Notes: a model not told the origin generated them from the sequence alone. DNA of 64,000 bases from Providencia rettgeri (GCF_023205015.1 NZ_CP096258.1:3224001-3288000), one strand, 5' to 3'. Shown: positions 34,134-43,055, counted from the stretch's first letter. Numbers and translations are program-made.

Positions 34134-35459
34134 ATGACAATGACCAAAGACCAATTGAAAGCCATCGTCTGCGAAACAATTGCATCCCATAAAGGGGATA
34201 TCAAAAAATTAGCAGAAGATATTTGGGCAGAGCCAGAACTAGGCTATAAAGAAACAAAAACAGCAAAAAAAGTGGAAGCGGCATTCTCTGCATTAGGCGT
34301 TAATTACCGAAACCAACTCGCATTAACCGGGGTTAAGGCTCGTCTAAAAGGTGGAAAAGGTAGCAAATACAGTATTGCTGTGATTGGTGAGCTCGATGCG
34401 ATTATTTGTGCTGAACACCCAGAGGCCGATGATTTAACGGGGGCTGCCCACTGCTGTGGGCACAATGCACAAATAGCCAATATGATGGCTGTCACTATTG
34501 GTCTGGTTAAGTCAGGTGCTATGCAATACCTCGCGGGAGACGTCGTTCCTTTCGCCGTTCCCGCTGAGGAATATGTTGAGCTGGCTTATCGTAATAAACT
34601 GATTGAACAAGGAAAAATCAGTTATATCGGCGGTAAACCAGAGCTAATATCCCTTGGCGAATTTGATGACGTCGATATGGCGATGCAAATTCATTTAACC
34701 AGTGTCAAACCCGATCGTGATACTGGTTTTATCGAAATGTCGACCACGACCAATGGGTTTATTGGCAAGCTGATTAACTACAAAGGGACTGCGTCCCATG
34801 CGGCTGCAGCTCCTCATTTGGGTGTCAATGCGCTCAATGCCGCAATGATGGGGATCATGGGAGTGAATGCAATTCGCGAGACCTTCCAAGAAAAAGATTA
34901 TATTCGTTTTCATCCGATCATCACGCAAGGCGGTGATTTGGTCAATGTCACCCCAAGTGATGTGCGTATGGAAAGTTATGTTCGAGCGTCAAATGTCCCA
35001 GCGATGATCGATGCAAATGAACGAATTACTCGTGCTCTTGTTGCTGGCGCAATGTCTGTTGGTGCAGAGGTAGAAGTCAAAGATTTACCGGGTTACCTCC
35101 CACTGTATAACAACGATACATTGAACTGTTTATTGCAACAAAATGCCCACAACTTGATTGGCGAAGAAAATGTTTGGGTTGCGGGCCACATGACTGGAAG
35201 CACGGATACGGGTGACTTATCACATATCATGCCAGTGAGCCATCCATGGATTGGCGCTATCCGTGGAGGTTTGCATGGTAAAGATTACGTTGTTTTCGAT
35301 GATGATATGGCCTACATCCGCCCGGCTCAAATGATGGCAATGGCAATTATTGACCTGTTATTTGATGATGCATCCCAAGCAAATGAGATGCTAGCGGATT
35401 ACACGCCATTAATGAGTAAAGAAGAGTATCTCTCATTTATTGGCTCTTTTAATAACTAA
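34134..35459 (+). CDS. M20-family amidohydrolase, AbgB-like
   Basis: A 441-aa M20 peptidase. Zinc-site elements are seen as IGELDAI (Asp), HCCGHNAQ (His), and VPAEEYVEL (Glu pair), and the C-terminal GSTDTGDLSHIMP is like AbgB (STDVGDVSW). A dimerisation domain fills about 190-310 with GTASHAAAAPHLGVNALNA. AbgA/AbgB together hydrolyse p-aminobenzoyl-glutamate; here only one such subunit is clear, and the real substrate may be another N-acyl amino acid or peptide. AGAGGAAA lies upstream. It closes the DUF3100 operon with a terminator 10 bp after the stop. Confidence 0.82.
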   Translation: MTMTKDQLKAIVCETIASHKGDIKKLAEDIWAEPELGYKETKTAKKVEAAFSALGVNYRNQLALTGVKARLKGGKGSKYSIAVIGELDAIICAEHPEADDLTGAAHCCGHNAQIANMMAVTIGLVKSGAMQYLAGDVVPFAVPAEEYVELAYRNKLIEQGKISYIGGKPELISLGEFDDVDMAMQIHLTSVKPDRDTGFIEMSTTTNGFIGKLINYKGTASHAAAAPHLGVNALNAAMMGIMGVNAIRETFQEKDYIRFHPIITQGGDLVNVTPSDVRMESYVRASNVPAMIDANERITRALVAGAMSVGAEVEVKDLPGYLPLYNNDTLNCLLQQNAHNLIGEENVWVAGHMTGSTDTGDLSHIMPVSHPWIGAIRGGLHGKDYVVFDDDMAYIRPAQMMAMAIIDLLFDDASQANEMLADYTPLMSKEEYLSFIGSFNN

Positions 35460-35467
35460 TTATTAAA

Positions 35468-35513
35468 ATATTCCCCTTATTGCTATGTTTATTATAATAA
35501 GGGGAATATGATA
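35468..35513 (+). terminator. Terminator after AbgB-like gene
   Basis: Perfect 13-bp stem ATATTCCCCTTAT/ATAAGGGGAATAT with a T-rich tail. Confidence 0.8.
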
Positions 35514-36032
35514 TTTTTAGCTTTTATCCCACTTTTTAAATTTTTTCTTCGCATTAATTTAATTTCTTTTTACATTCACCATCTCATTTAAAAAAATTCC
35601 TGAAATCATGCCTCTCCCTCTACTTTAAATAAAAAATTTAACTTATCCCCCACTCATGCAGACTTTAAAACAGCAATATTCCTAACATCAAAAACACAAC
35701 AATAACATATTGATATTAATGAATTTAGTTAATCAAACACTCTTTCTGTTATTATTTTAATAAATTACCATCCTTATTATTCATGAGCCATGCAATACTG
35801 ATATGATATAAATACGATCTCCGTCACGCTCACTTTTTTAATATCCACGTTAAAATTAATCTTATAAATTGATAGATAAAAAATAACGAGTAGAAGTAGA
35901 CATCATCCTATTTCTGAATCTAATTTTTAAAATACACATAAATTAAATGAGCGCGCTGTTCATTATTCTATGCTCACACCAGGGGCCCTTTAACAGCATT
36001 AAAAACGCTTTTTGTATACGGGATAAAACGTA
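35514..36032. other. Intergenic region upstream of second M20 gene
   Basis: About 520 bp, AT-rich, no gene seen. Because a terminator precedes it, the second M20 gene must have its own promoter here. GGGATAAA lies just before its ATG. Confidence 0.45.
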
Positions 36033-37211
36033 ATGACCAACAAATACAATATCAGTGAAAAACTCTTTGCTTTAGAAACATTTAGCAAAAAAACACGTCA
36101 GGATTTACATAAAATCCCCGAATTGTCTGGGCTAGAATTCAAAACCTCACAATATTGCCGTGAATTGATGGAAAGCTTTGGCTATAACATTCGTTTATTC
36201 GAAGGCTACACAGGTTTTACCGCTGAATTGATTGTCGACCCAACCAAGCGCTTAATTGCCTATCGTACTGATATCGATGGCCTTGAAATGCCTGATTTAA
36301 CCTGCAATGAACACAGTTCTGTCCATGAAGGTTGCGCCCATAACTGTGGCCATGATACCCACATGACCATCGCCTTAACCGCAGCGAAATACCTCAGTGA
36401 AAACCGTTCTGAACTCACCCATAACGTCCGTTTTATCTTCCAAATGGCGGAAGAGGACATGCGAGTACCGGGCGCTAACAAAATGGTCGAAATGGGGTGT
36501 ATGGAAGGCGTCGACGAAGTTTACGGGTTACACAATGATGCGGCCTTTGAAACGGGTTATATTAAATTCAATTCAGGAGTTATGTCCTCATACGGTTCAG
36601 CATGGACACTAGATGTCCATGGTGTGTCGGCTCACGGCTCAACCCCTCATAAAGGGTTAGATGCTATCCGCGAAGCAACACGTATCATTGATTATATGGA
36701 CTACATTGTTGCCAAAAAAACCGATCCTTTCAGTCCCGCTGTATTTGGTTGTGGCATGATTAATGGCGGAACGATCCCAAATGCGCTAGCTGACCATGTT
36801 CAAGCACGCGGAACTATCCGTTCAATGGATGAAGAAACAGACAAAATATTAAAGGCAAGTTTCAATGAAATTGTAGCTCGCAGTGAAGCTGGTGGGTTTA
36901 AAACCACATTGGAAGCCAGCGGTTATCCCGCTGTCGTCAATCACCCGCAAGCGGCCAAAGTCATTTATGATGCTGCAGCCGCCTTTTTACCACTTGAGCA
37001 TATTGATTCAAACGGTAAGCCGATGACAGGAAGTGAAGATTTCAGTTATATGATCAATGCCACTAAAGATAAACTCGGTGCCATGTACTTTTTAGGAAGT
37101 GGTAATCAAGCAAAAGGGATTAATAATTACTTACACGCAAACCCGTATTTTGTTGATGACGATTGCTTGCTGATTGGCGCTCAAATCTTTATTAATATCG
37201 CCACTCGTTAG
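36033..37211 (+). CDS. M20-family amidohydrolase (hippurate-hydrolase-like)
   Basis: A 392-aa M20D-type amidohydrolase (N-acyl-amino-acid hydrolase, hippuricase or IAA-amino-acid hydrolase group). The metal site is intact: YRTDIDGLEM, HNCGHDTHM, MAEEDMRVPGA and SGSEDFS-type TGSEDFSYM near the C-terminus. The dimerisation domain contains GVSAHGSTPHKGLDA. It removes acyl groups from N-acyl amino acids in the cytosol. It is a separate transcription unit after the DUF3100-M20 operon and convergent with a LysR regulator, which may control both. Confidence 0.85.
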   Translation: MTNKYNISEKLFALETFSKKTRQDLHKIPELSGLEFKTSQYCRELMESFGYNIRLFEGYTGFTAELIVDPTKRLIAYRTDIDGLEMPDLTCNEHSSVHEGCAHNCGHDTHMTIALTAAKYLSENRSELTHNVRFIFQMAEEDMRVPGANKMVEMGCMEGVDEVYGLHNDAAFETGYIKFNSGVMSSYGSAWTLDVHGVSAHGSTPHKGLDAIREATRIIDYMDYIVAKKTDPFSPAVFGCGMINGGTIPNALADHVQARGTIRSMDEETDKILKASFNEIVARSEAGGFKTTLEASGYPAVVNHPQAAKVIYDAAAAFLPLEHIDSNGKPMTGSEDFSYMINATKDKLGAMYFLGSGNQAKGINNYLHANPYFVDDDCLLIGAQIFINIATR

Positions 37212-37239
37212 AATAAATATAATACACACAGTAATATTA

Positions 37240-37272
37240 AAGCCGAGTAAACTCCATTACTCGGCTTTTTTC
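37240..37272. terminator. Bidirectional terminator between M20 and LysR genes
   Basis: Perfect stem AAGCCGAGTAA / TTACTCGGCTT followed by TTTT on the plus strand; A-rich on the other side, so it can serve both convergent genes. Confidence 0.85.
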
Positions 37273-37291
37273 TTAATCATCCGCAGATAAG

Positions 37292-38269
37292 TCATAGCTC
37301 AGGCAATTCTCTATATAACCTATCTTTCTCACTTTGTTCTGTAGGTACCCATTGATTTGGCTGATGTATATAATTCAAATCAAGATGGGGAGCGTAATGA
37401 GAGATAAAATCATACATATAATCTTTTAAATGCATGTGCCGATTAATACAAACATGTGTATAACTTGGCTTGACTAAGTGGCTAATATCAATACAACATA
37501 ATGCTTCACTATCTTCCTCTGGGTCAAAAGCAACCGTTGAAATAATACCTACCCCAGCACCACGTTTCACATAGTATTTAATGATTTCAGTATCTACCGC
37601 AGTTAAAACAACATTTGGCGTTAATTTATGTTGATAAAAGACTTGATCGAGCTTTGAATGCCCTGTAAAACCAAATACATAGGTAATTAGCGGGTAGCCT
37701 GCAAGGTCTTCAATCCTAAGCTGTTCACATTGAGCCAATGGGTGGTCATGAGGAACAATAATACTGCGAGACCATTGATAACAAGGCATTACCAATAAAT
37801 CATCATAAAGGTGCATAGACTCAGTCGCAATGGCAAAATCCACATCGCCATTATTCACCATCTCTGCTATCTGAGCAGGCGCGCCTTGGTGAAAATGCAA
37901 AGAAATATTGGGGTAACGTGCGTTAAAACGCTCAATCACTTGCGGTAATTTATAACGGATCTGAGTGTGGGTTGTTGCAATATGCAGGTTCTGTTTTATC
38001 GTCGTATCTTCATGAGAAACAATACTTTTTATTTTATCGAATTGTGCAAGAATATCACACGCGACATGATGAACTTTTTCACCAATCGGGCTCAGCGACA
38101 ATAGGTTATTATTTTTCCGATTGAATAATGAAACGTTCAGCTCATCTTCCAATATTTTAAGTTGCTTACTTACCGTTGGCTGAGAGGTATACAGTTTTTC
38201 AGCCGCATTCGTGATATTAAAATCACTTTTTACCACTTCAACAAAGCTTTTAAGCTGACTAATGTTCAT
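37292..38269 (-). CDS. LysR-family regulator, CysB-like N-terminus
   Basis: A 325-aa LysR protein. The N-terminal helix-turn-helix (SFVEVVKSDFNITNAAEKLYTSQPTVSKQLKILEDEL) is very like CysB/Cbl, whose length (324) it also matches. The effector domain follows (TTHTQIRYKLPQVIERFNARYP, another CysB-like motif). The ATG at 38269 gives the standard start. It lies convergent to the M20 gene and next to the ars operon. CysB-group regulators sense sulfur metabolites, but here a role in controlling the amidohydrolase cluster is more likely by position; this is inference. Confidence 0.82.
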   Translation of the reverse strand: MNISQLKSFVEVVKSDFNITNAAEKLYTSQPTVSKQLKILEDELNVSLFNRKNNNLLSLSPIGEKVHHVACDILAQFDKIKSIVSHEDTTIKQNLHIATTHTQIRYKLPQVIERFNARYPNISLHFHQGAPAQIAEMVNNGDVDFAIATESMHLYDDLLVMPCYQWSRSIIVPHDHPLAQCEQLRIEDLAGYPLITYVFGFTGHSKLDQVFYQHKLTPNVVLTAVDTEIIKYYVKRGAGVGIISTVAFDPEEDSEALCCIDISHLVKPSYTHVCINRHMHLKDYMYDFISHYAPHLDLNYIHQPNQWVPTEQSEKDRLYRELPEL

Positions 38270-38464
38270 TGCTGGATTATCCAATGTATAATGGACTAAA
38301 AATAGAGATACAAGCACAGTCCAAGATTTAACATCTTGGTTATTCTGTGCAGGAATTATACCATAACGAACTGATTAGCAATAAGTACACTGTGGTTTAT
38401 TCCCTAGTAAAAACAGTCCAAAACATAAATCATAAAATAAATATTCTACAAGAACCTATAATAT

Positions 38465-38569
38465 TCAGCGCGATAAAACTACTGATCTCAACACCCCATT
38501 GCGGATCATGGCAAGGGGGCTGCGTGAAGTTTCACTGTCAGAATTGCGATAAACAGTGATTTCATTCAT
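38465..38569 (-). pseudogene. arsC: Truncated arsC (arsenate reductase) remnant
   Basis: Thirty-four codons starting 5 bp after the arsB stop match the ArsC N-terminus: MNEITVYRN then SETSRSPLAMIRN aligns with ITIYHNPACGTSRNTLEMIRN. The catalytic cysteine of the P-loop (Cys12 in E. coli ArsC) is Ser here, and the frame ends at VVLSR, with about 105 residues missing. ArsC would reduce arsenate to arsenite with glutaredoxin; this remnant cannot. It is the third gene of the usual arsRBC order, so the operon has lost arsenate reduction at this locus. Confidence 0.85.
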
Positions 38570-38574
38570 TTGGC

Positions 38575-39870
38575 TTACCCTAAATGAAATAATGATAGTC
38601 GAAGCACTAAAGCAACGAGTGTGACAATGAGTACAGGGAGTGTCATGATAATCCCTGTTTTGAAATAATATCCCCATGTAATGGTCATGTTCTTTTGTGA
38701 TAAAACATGTAGCCACAGCAATGTCGCCAAACTGCCAATTGGCGTAATTTTTGGCCCCAAATCAGCCCCAATCACATTCGCATAAACCATCGCTTGTTGA
38801 ATAACTCCTGTTGCTTGACTGCCTTCAATAGAGAGAGCACCAATTAATACCGTTGGCATGTTATTCATTATTGATGATAACAATGCAGTGATAAATCCAG
38901 TGCCTAGAGTTGCTACCCATAACCCTTTATCGGCAAGGTAATTCAGCGTTTCAGAAAGATAATCGGTTAACCCTGCATTTCTTAAACCATAAACAACCAA
39001 ATACATTCCTAAAGAGAAAATGACGATTTGCCACGGTGCTCCACGTAATACTTTTTTGGTATTAATCGTATGGCCTCTGGCTGCAATCACCCAAAGAATT
39101 AAAGCGCCAATAGCCGCAATTGCACTCACTGGAATACCTAATGGTTCTAAGACAAAAAAACCGATAAGCAACAGCACTAATACCAGCCAACCTGCTTTAA
39201 ACGTTGTCATGTCCTTAATGACTAAGGCGGGCTCACTCAGTTTGGTAACATCATATTGTTTAGGAATATCTTTACGGAAAAACCAATGCAGCATCGCTAA
39301 TGTTGCAATAATTGCTGCAAAATCCACTGGCACCATAATTGATGCATATTCTGTAAAACCAATATTAAAGAAGTCCGCAGAAACGATATTCACGAGGTTC
39401 GAAACAATCAGCGGCAAGCTCGCTGTATCTGCGATAAACCCGGCAGCCATGACAAAGGCTAATGTCGTGCCTTTATTGAAACCAAGTGCCAATAACATCG
39501 CAATCACAATGGGCGTTAATATCAATGCTGCACCATCATTGGCAAATAAGGCCGCTACCGTTGCTCCAAGTAACACAATATAACTGAATAACAGTTTTCC
39601 TTTACCCCCACCCCATTTGGCAACATGTAATGCAGCCCATTCAAAGAAACCACTTTCATCTAAAAGTAGGCTAATGATAATGACGGCAACAAATGTCGCC
39701 GTGGCATTCCAAACAATGTTCCAAACAATCGGGATGTCTTGAAAACTGATCACACCAAAGATCAGGGCTAATATTGCCCCTATTGTTGCACTCCAACCAA
39801 TACCCAACCCTTTAGGCTGCCAAATAACAAACGTAATCGTTAAAATAAAAATTAATGCAGCAATCAACAT
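38575..39870 (-). CDS. arsB: ArsB arsenite/antimonite efflux permease
   Basis: A 431-aa membrane protein with about 12 helices, nearly co-linear with E. coli ArsB (429 aa): WQPKGLGIGWSATIGA at the N-terminus, VWNATATFVAVIIISLLLDESGFFEWAALHVAKWG, ALFANDGAALILTPIVIAMLLALGF, DTASLPLIVSNLVNIVSADFF, SSIMNNMPTVLIGALSI, IGADLGPKITPIGSLATLLWLHVL. It exports arsenite and antimonite by proton antiport. The ATG at 39870 gives the family N-terminus; the frame extends to 39936 without similarity. It follows arsR by about 130 bp with a palindrome between them. Confidence 0.96.
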   Translation of the reverse strand: MLIAALIFILTITFVIWQPKGLGIGWSATIGAILALIFGVISFQDIPIVWNIVWNATATFVAVIIISLLLDESGFFEWAALHVAKWGGGKGKLLFSYIVLLGATVAALFANDGAALILTPIVIAMLLALGFNKGTTLAFVMAAGFIADTASLPLIVSNLVNIVSADFFNIGFTEYASIMVPVDFAAIIATLAMLHWFFRKDIPKQYDVTKLSEPALVIKDMTTFKAGWLVLVLLLIGFFVLEPLGIPVSAIAAIGALILWVIAARGHTINTKKVLRGAPWQIVIFSLGMYLVVYGLRNAGLTDYLSETLNYLADKGLWVATLGTGFITALLSSIMNNMPTVLIGALSIEGSQATGVIQQAMVYANVIGADLGPKITPIGSLATLLWLHVLSQKNMTITWGYYFKTGIIMTLPVLIVTLVALVLRLSLFHLG

Positions 39871-39958
39871 AACGACCTCATGAACAAGGGTATAGATATA
39901 CCTTCCTGAAATAAATTGGCTAATTAACCGACCCAATTAACTTTGCTCATTCCCATGC

Positions 39959-39986
39959 CAATATATATGAATATTCATATATATTG
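39959..39986 (-). promoter_or_regulatory. 28-bp perfect palindrome between arsR and arsB (candidate ArsR operator)
   Basis: The half-site CAATATATATGAAT is followed by its exact reverse complement. It contains TATGAA..TTCATA, like the 12-2-12 operators of ArsR/SmtB repressors, and lies in the arsR-arsB gap. It could be an operator for a second promoter serving arsB, or a weak hairpin. Confidence 0.5.
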
Positions 39987-39998
39987 ACTTAAAAAATT

Positions 39999-40334
39999 TT
40001 ATACTGCACAACGGCCAGCAGGTTCTTTTGTCTCTAGGCTGTTAAGCAAATCTGCAACTCTATTTTTCTCTGTGGCATAAGTGACATCAATGACACTTTT
40101 CACCCACGGTAGTAATATCGGAGATAATCGATAATGAACCCATTTACCCTGTTTTGAATCGAGCAAAAGACCCGATTCCCTAAGCATTGCTAGATGTCGA
40201 GATGTCTTTGGTTGTGATAGATTTAAAGCCGTATAAATATCACACACACACAGTTCACCAGCTGCTTTCAAAAGCAGCACGATATCAAGCCTTGTTTGGT
40301 CACCTAAAATTTTAAACAGCTGTAGTGGTTCCAT
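39999..40334 (-). CDS. arsR: ArsR arsenical-responsive repressor
   Basis: A 111-aa winged helix-turn-helix repressor. The arsenite-binding motif ELCVCDI is present at residues about 27-33 (Cys-Val-Cys), in the alpha-3 helix, followed by the recognition helix LSQPKTSRHLAMLRESGLL and wing GKWVHYRLS. It dissociates from DNA when arsenite or antimonite binds the cysteines. A GACACATGTGTC palindrome (40374-40385) lies 40-50 bp before the start and may be its operator. It heads the operon arsR-arsB-(arsC remnant). Confidence 0.95.
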   Translation of the reverse strand: MEPLQLFKILGDQTRLDIVLLLKAAGELCVCDIYTALNLSQPKTSRHLAMLRESGLLLDSKQGKWVHYRLSPILLPWVKSVIDVTYATEKNRVADLLNSLETKEPAGRCAV

Positions 40335-40677
40335 GTGTACCTCTTTAGTCTTTTCTTTAAGTTACACCCAAAAGACACATGTGTCAAAACGTATATATTA
40401 TATTTAGCGCGATAGTGCCGTATACCTCAAATATGACTTAATATCAGTAGACGCCTGTTGAACGAAGAAGAGTTAAAGCTTCAGCTTTCGCAAAGCCGCC
40501 AATATTGCAAGAATATCATCATCTGATAATTCTATTGCCGGTGATGAAAGGCTGACAAAAAAATAATCCTACCCGTAGCATACCTGTATTTTTCACTGCC
40601 TCCGTTCAAACGGAACCGTAAATTAACACTAATGCGATTTCAAATTGAACCAGCTATTAATCAATATTATTTAAACT
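40335..40677. other. Intergenic region with short coding-like remnant
   Basis: Contains the presumed arsR promoter (palindrome GACACATGTGTC at 40374-40385). On the minus strand 40473-40568 is a 31-codon open frame without a start (SLSSPAIELSDDDILAILAAL...) that reads like the C-terminal end of a longer protein of unknown family. This looks like a gene tail left by deletion at the edge of the accessory patch. Confidence 0.4.
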
Positions 40678-41202
40678 TTATCTTTCAGGCTTTAACTTGA
40701 ACATAATCGTCGTTGATTCAAGAGCACCATTAACTGATTGAGCGAACTCAGGGATTTCACCGCTAACCTGCCATCCTAAAGCGCTATATAAGCTAACTGT
40801 TATTCCTTTGGTATTTGTATCTAATGTTAAAAGCGTCAATCCTGTTTCCCATGCTATTTGCTCAGCCGCTAGCATTAGTCTCCTTGCTAGCCCTTTGCGC
40901 CTGTAATCAGGTACCACCAATAACTTACAAATTTCACCTCGATGTTTACCATTTGGTTTTATACATAGCTCAAGCCCAACGACACCAACAATTTTATTGT
41001 CTACCTCTACTGAGATAAGCTTAAAACTATTTGTTGATAAAGAGTGATTAACACCAACCCAATAATTTCTCATATCCCCTATTTGAGCTTTTGCGTCAGT
41101 ATACCCAACACTAGCCCCACCAAGGACACATCTATACAATAAATTGGTCAGCTCATCTATTTTGTTATCGCTTATTTTGTCACTATAGCAGCGTATAATC
41201 AT
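40678..41202 (-). CDS. GNAT-family N-acetyltransferase
   Basis: A 174-aa acetyltransferase. The central strand EICKLLVVPDYRRKGLARRLML contains the acetyl-CoA-binding R-R-K-G-L-A pattern, followed by TLDTNTKGITVSLYSALGWQVSGEIPEFA, the motif B typical of small GNATs acting on free amino groups. Substrate unknown; antibiotic or amino-acid acetylation are possible. Alone on the minus strand, next to a divergent isochorismatase-type hydrolase 225 bp away. Confidence 0.8.
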   Translation of the reverse strand: MIIRCYSDKISDNKIDELTNLLYRCVLGGASVGYTDAKAQIGDMRNYWVGVNHSLSTNSFKLISVEVDNKIVGVVGLELCIKPNGKHRGEICKLLVVPDYRRKGLARRLMLAAEQIAWETGLTLLTLDTNTKGITVSLYSALGWQVSGEIPEFAQSVNGALESTTIMFKLKPER

Positions 41203-41427
41203 ACTTGAGTCTCAATAGGGGTTGTCATTACACAATAAGTTAACAGAATTTTTATTACTAACTGTCACTGTGACCTCTTTAAATCTTAGCGTAACCTCAC
41301 CGTTATTGGCTTAACCCTTGCTGTAATCTTGCCGATTATAATTGATATTTAACACTAAAAAATTATTGTAATTTCTATCATCCTATTTCATATTCAAATA
41401 GAACTTAACTTAAATTAATGAGGTATT

Positions 41428-41916
41428 ATGGACAAGGCATTAATTGTTATTGACGCACAAAATGACTATCTTTCTGATGGTCGGTTTCCCTTATGGAATA
41501 TTGATACTACTTTGGAGCATATATCCAATAAAATTTCAGAGTATGAAAGAACTGGTGATATTGTGATTTTTATTCAACACTTATCACCACAAGGAGCCGC
41601 TTTTTTTGATGAAACAACAGATGGTTGTGAACTTGTTTCTAAGCTCACTAACTTATCTCCAGGTCATTTGATTGTGACTAAAAAGCATGGTAATTCCTTC
41701 GATGAAACAAATCTCAATGACTTGCTTATAACCCATAATATTAACCATATCGAATTATGCGGGATGATGACTCAAAATTGCGTCCTATTTACTGCTATTT
41801 CTGAACAAGCAAAAAAATATAAATTATCAGTATTAGGTAACTGCTGTACAAGCGTCTCACCTGTAGTCCATGCTGTAGCACTGAGGGGCTTATCTAGAAT
41901 AACGAATGTTATCTAA
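41428..41916 (+). CDS. Isochorismatase-family cysteine hydrolase
   Basis: A 162-aa alpha/beta hydrolase. The catalytic triad is visible: Asp in ALIVIDAQNDY (residue about 9), Lys in IVTKKHGNSFDETNL (about 88) and nucleophilic Cys in ELCGMMTQNCVLFTA (about 120). These residues define the nicotinamidase/isochorismatase-like group that cleaves amides or ethers. The substrate cannot be told. GAGG is suitably placed before the ATG. It sits in the accessory patch upstream of the integrase remnant. Confidence 0.85.
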   Translation: MDKALIVIDAQNDYLSDGRFPLWNIDTTLEHISNKISEYERTGDIVIFIQHLSPQGAAFFDETTDGCELVSKLTNLSPGHLIVTKKHGNSFDETNLNDLLITHNINHIELCGMMTQNCVLFTAISEQAKKYKLSVLGNCCTSVSPVVHAVALRGLSRITNVI

Positions 41917-42126
41917 ATTACTATAAATACACACCAAGGCTACGTACTCGTAGCTTTTTCTATTATCTTTGAGGTAACTCATTGATATTTATTCAGAGGA
42001 CCAAATTGTCCTGCAGGTATCGCAATGCTTATTTGTATTGTGGTTACTTTTATCTCATGAGCATTATTAGAGTATTGCCAGCCAGTGACGAGTCTCTAAT
42101 TTCAGAGTCTCTTAATGCTAGATTAA

Positions 42127-42465
42127 CTATTGAACAATATAATCAGCGGTCAATATCATTATATTTCCACCATGTCCGTTGCAATCAATCCTAACTACAT
42201 TTTTTGGTGTCTGTGTTATTAACGTGTGCGCGTTTTCGAAATGAGTTATTGATGTCAATTTATGATCGATTGCGCCAGATGTATAAATAGCCTTTACTGA
42301 TAGCTCACATAAGTCATAGTTCATTTTTTCAGCATAAATAAAATCCCAATCACCATAATTAGACCTTTTTCCATCTGCTACTAATGGGTCAATACCATAA
42401 CTAGAATGTGCATAAAAGCCAGAGCAAGCAATCATTAGCAAGCTAGCAACTATGTATCCTTTCAT
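42127..42465 (-). CDS. Small exported hypothetical protein
   Basis: A 112-aa protein with a signal peptide (MKGYIVASLLMIACSGFYAHSSYG, cut near residue 24) and a soluble part with two cysteines (DLCELSV and RIDCNGH) that could form one disulfide. I do not recognise the family. It is flanked by remnant-rich DNA, so it may be a cargo gene of the degraded island at the tRNA. Nothing indicates its function. Confidence 0.6.
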   Translation of the reverse strand: MKGYIVASLLMIACSGFYAHSSYGIDPLVADGKRSNYGDWDFIYAEKMNYDLCELSVKAIYTSGAIDHKLTSITHFENAHTLITQTPKNVVRIDCNGHGGNIMILTADYIVQ

Positions 42466-42563
42466 CTCACCATCCCGTCAATTAGTTTCAGTAATGTTAG
42501 CTTAGCGGGAGTACAAATTGAAGTTAATTAGTTGGCGGCACATAGCCTGAAAACATAACCAAA

Positions 42564-42803
42564 GTGCAATGCGTTATTAGAAATATGATTACGACTAACA
42601 CCGTCATCCCAACCCAAGGATCCCATGGTTTCATTGAAAATCTCCATTTTTCATTGATAAAACATTATCCTGGAATGCTGGCATTTGGAGCTATAGTCAT
42701 AGTGCATTTTGCTATAGCGAAGATAATAGAGAAATATATTAAATACCCAAGCCAATTACGCATATCCCCCCTCCAGTTGTATAGAAAACAAATACTAGGA
42801 TAG
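42564..42803 (+). CDS. Possible small membrane peptide (doubtful)
   Basis: Up to 79 aa with one hydrophobic segment (PGMLAFGAIVIVHFAIAKII) and a basic tail (EKYIKYPSQLRI). No family is recognised and no strong ribosome site is seen. The position between the small exported protein and the integrase remnant suggests it could be a fragment of a lost membrane gene, such as an acyltransferase tail, rather than a real small protein. Confidence 0.3.
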   Translation: MQCVIRNMITTNTVIPTQGSHGFIENLHFSLIKHYPGMLAFGAIVIVHFAIAKIIEKYIKYPSQLRISPLQLYRKQILG

Positions 42804-42840
42804 ATACAGATTCAGGCAATAACCAGCAATACCCCCAGCA

Positions 42841-43055
42841 GTATGGAAAATAAGAGTTGATGATAATAACGCTTGGTATGCAGGATTAAAAAGAGCAGGA
42901 ATAGAAAACTTCCGCTTTCAGTTCTTCAAGAAATGGGTGGATGGGAAAGCATAGAAATGGTCAGAAGATATGCTCACTTAGCGCCTAATCATTTAACTGA
43001 ACACGCGAAGCAAATAGATACTATTTTCGGCACTTGCGTCCCAAATACGTCCTAG
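42841..43055 (+). pseudogene. Tyrosine-recombinase (phage integrase) remnant with internal deletion
   Basis: Frame one encodes VWKIRVDDNNAWYAGLKRAGIENFR; a frameshift/deletion near 42918-42924 then joins PLSVLQEMGGWESIEMVRRYAHLAPNHL in the next frame. Compared with lambdoid-type integrases, the piece between them (HDLRHTWASW...NGTP) with the catalytic R-H-x-x-R box is missing, while the final tyrosine (MVRRYAHL) is kept. It lies 49 bp from the 3' end of a tRNA gene, the normal place for an integrase of a tRNA-inserted element. The recombinase is dead. Confidence 0.85.

Noticed and set aside
38465..38716. 83-codon minus-strand ORF spanning the arsB end
   Set aside because: Only its last 34 codons resemble a protein (ArsC start); the first part is an out-of-frame reading of arsB.
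39020..39583. 187-codon ORF opposite arsB
   Set aside because: Antisense shadow of a strongly conserved transporter; amino-acid composition is typical of the reverse complement of membrane-protein codons.
41982..42194. 70-codon ORF downstream of the isochorismatase-type gene
   Set aside because: No recognisable motif and it overlaps the 3' end of the small exported protein gene on the other strand; could be a fragment but cannot be supported.
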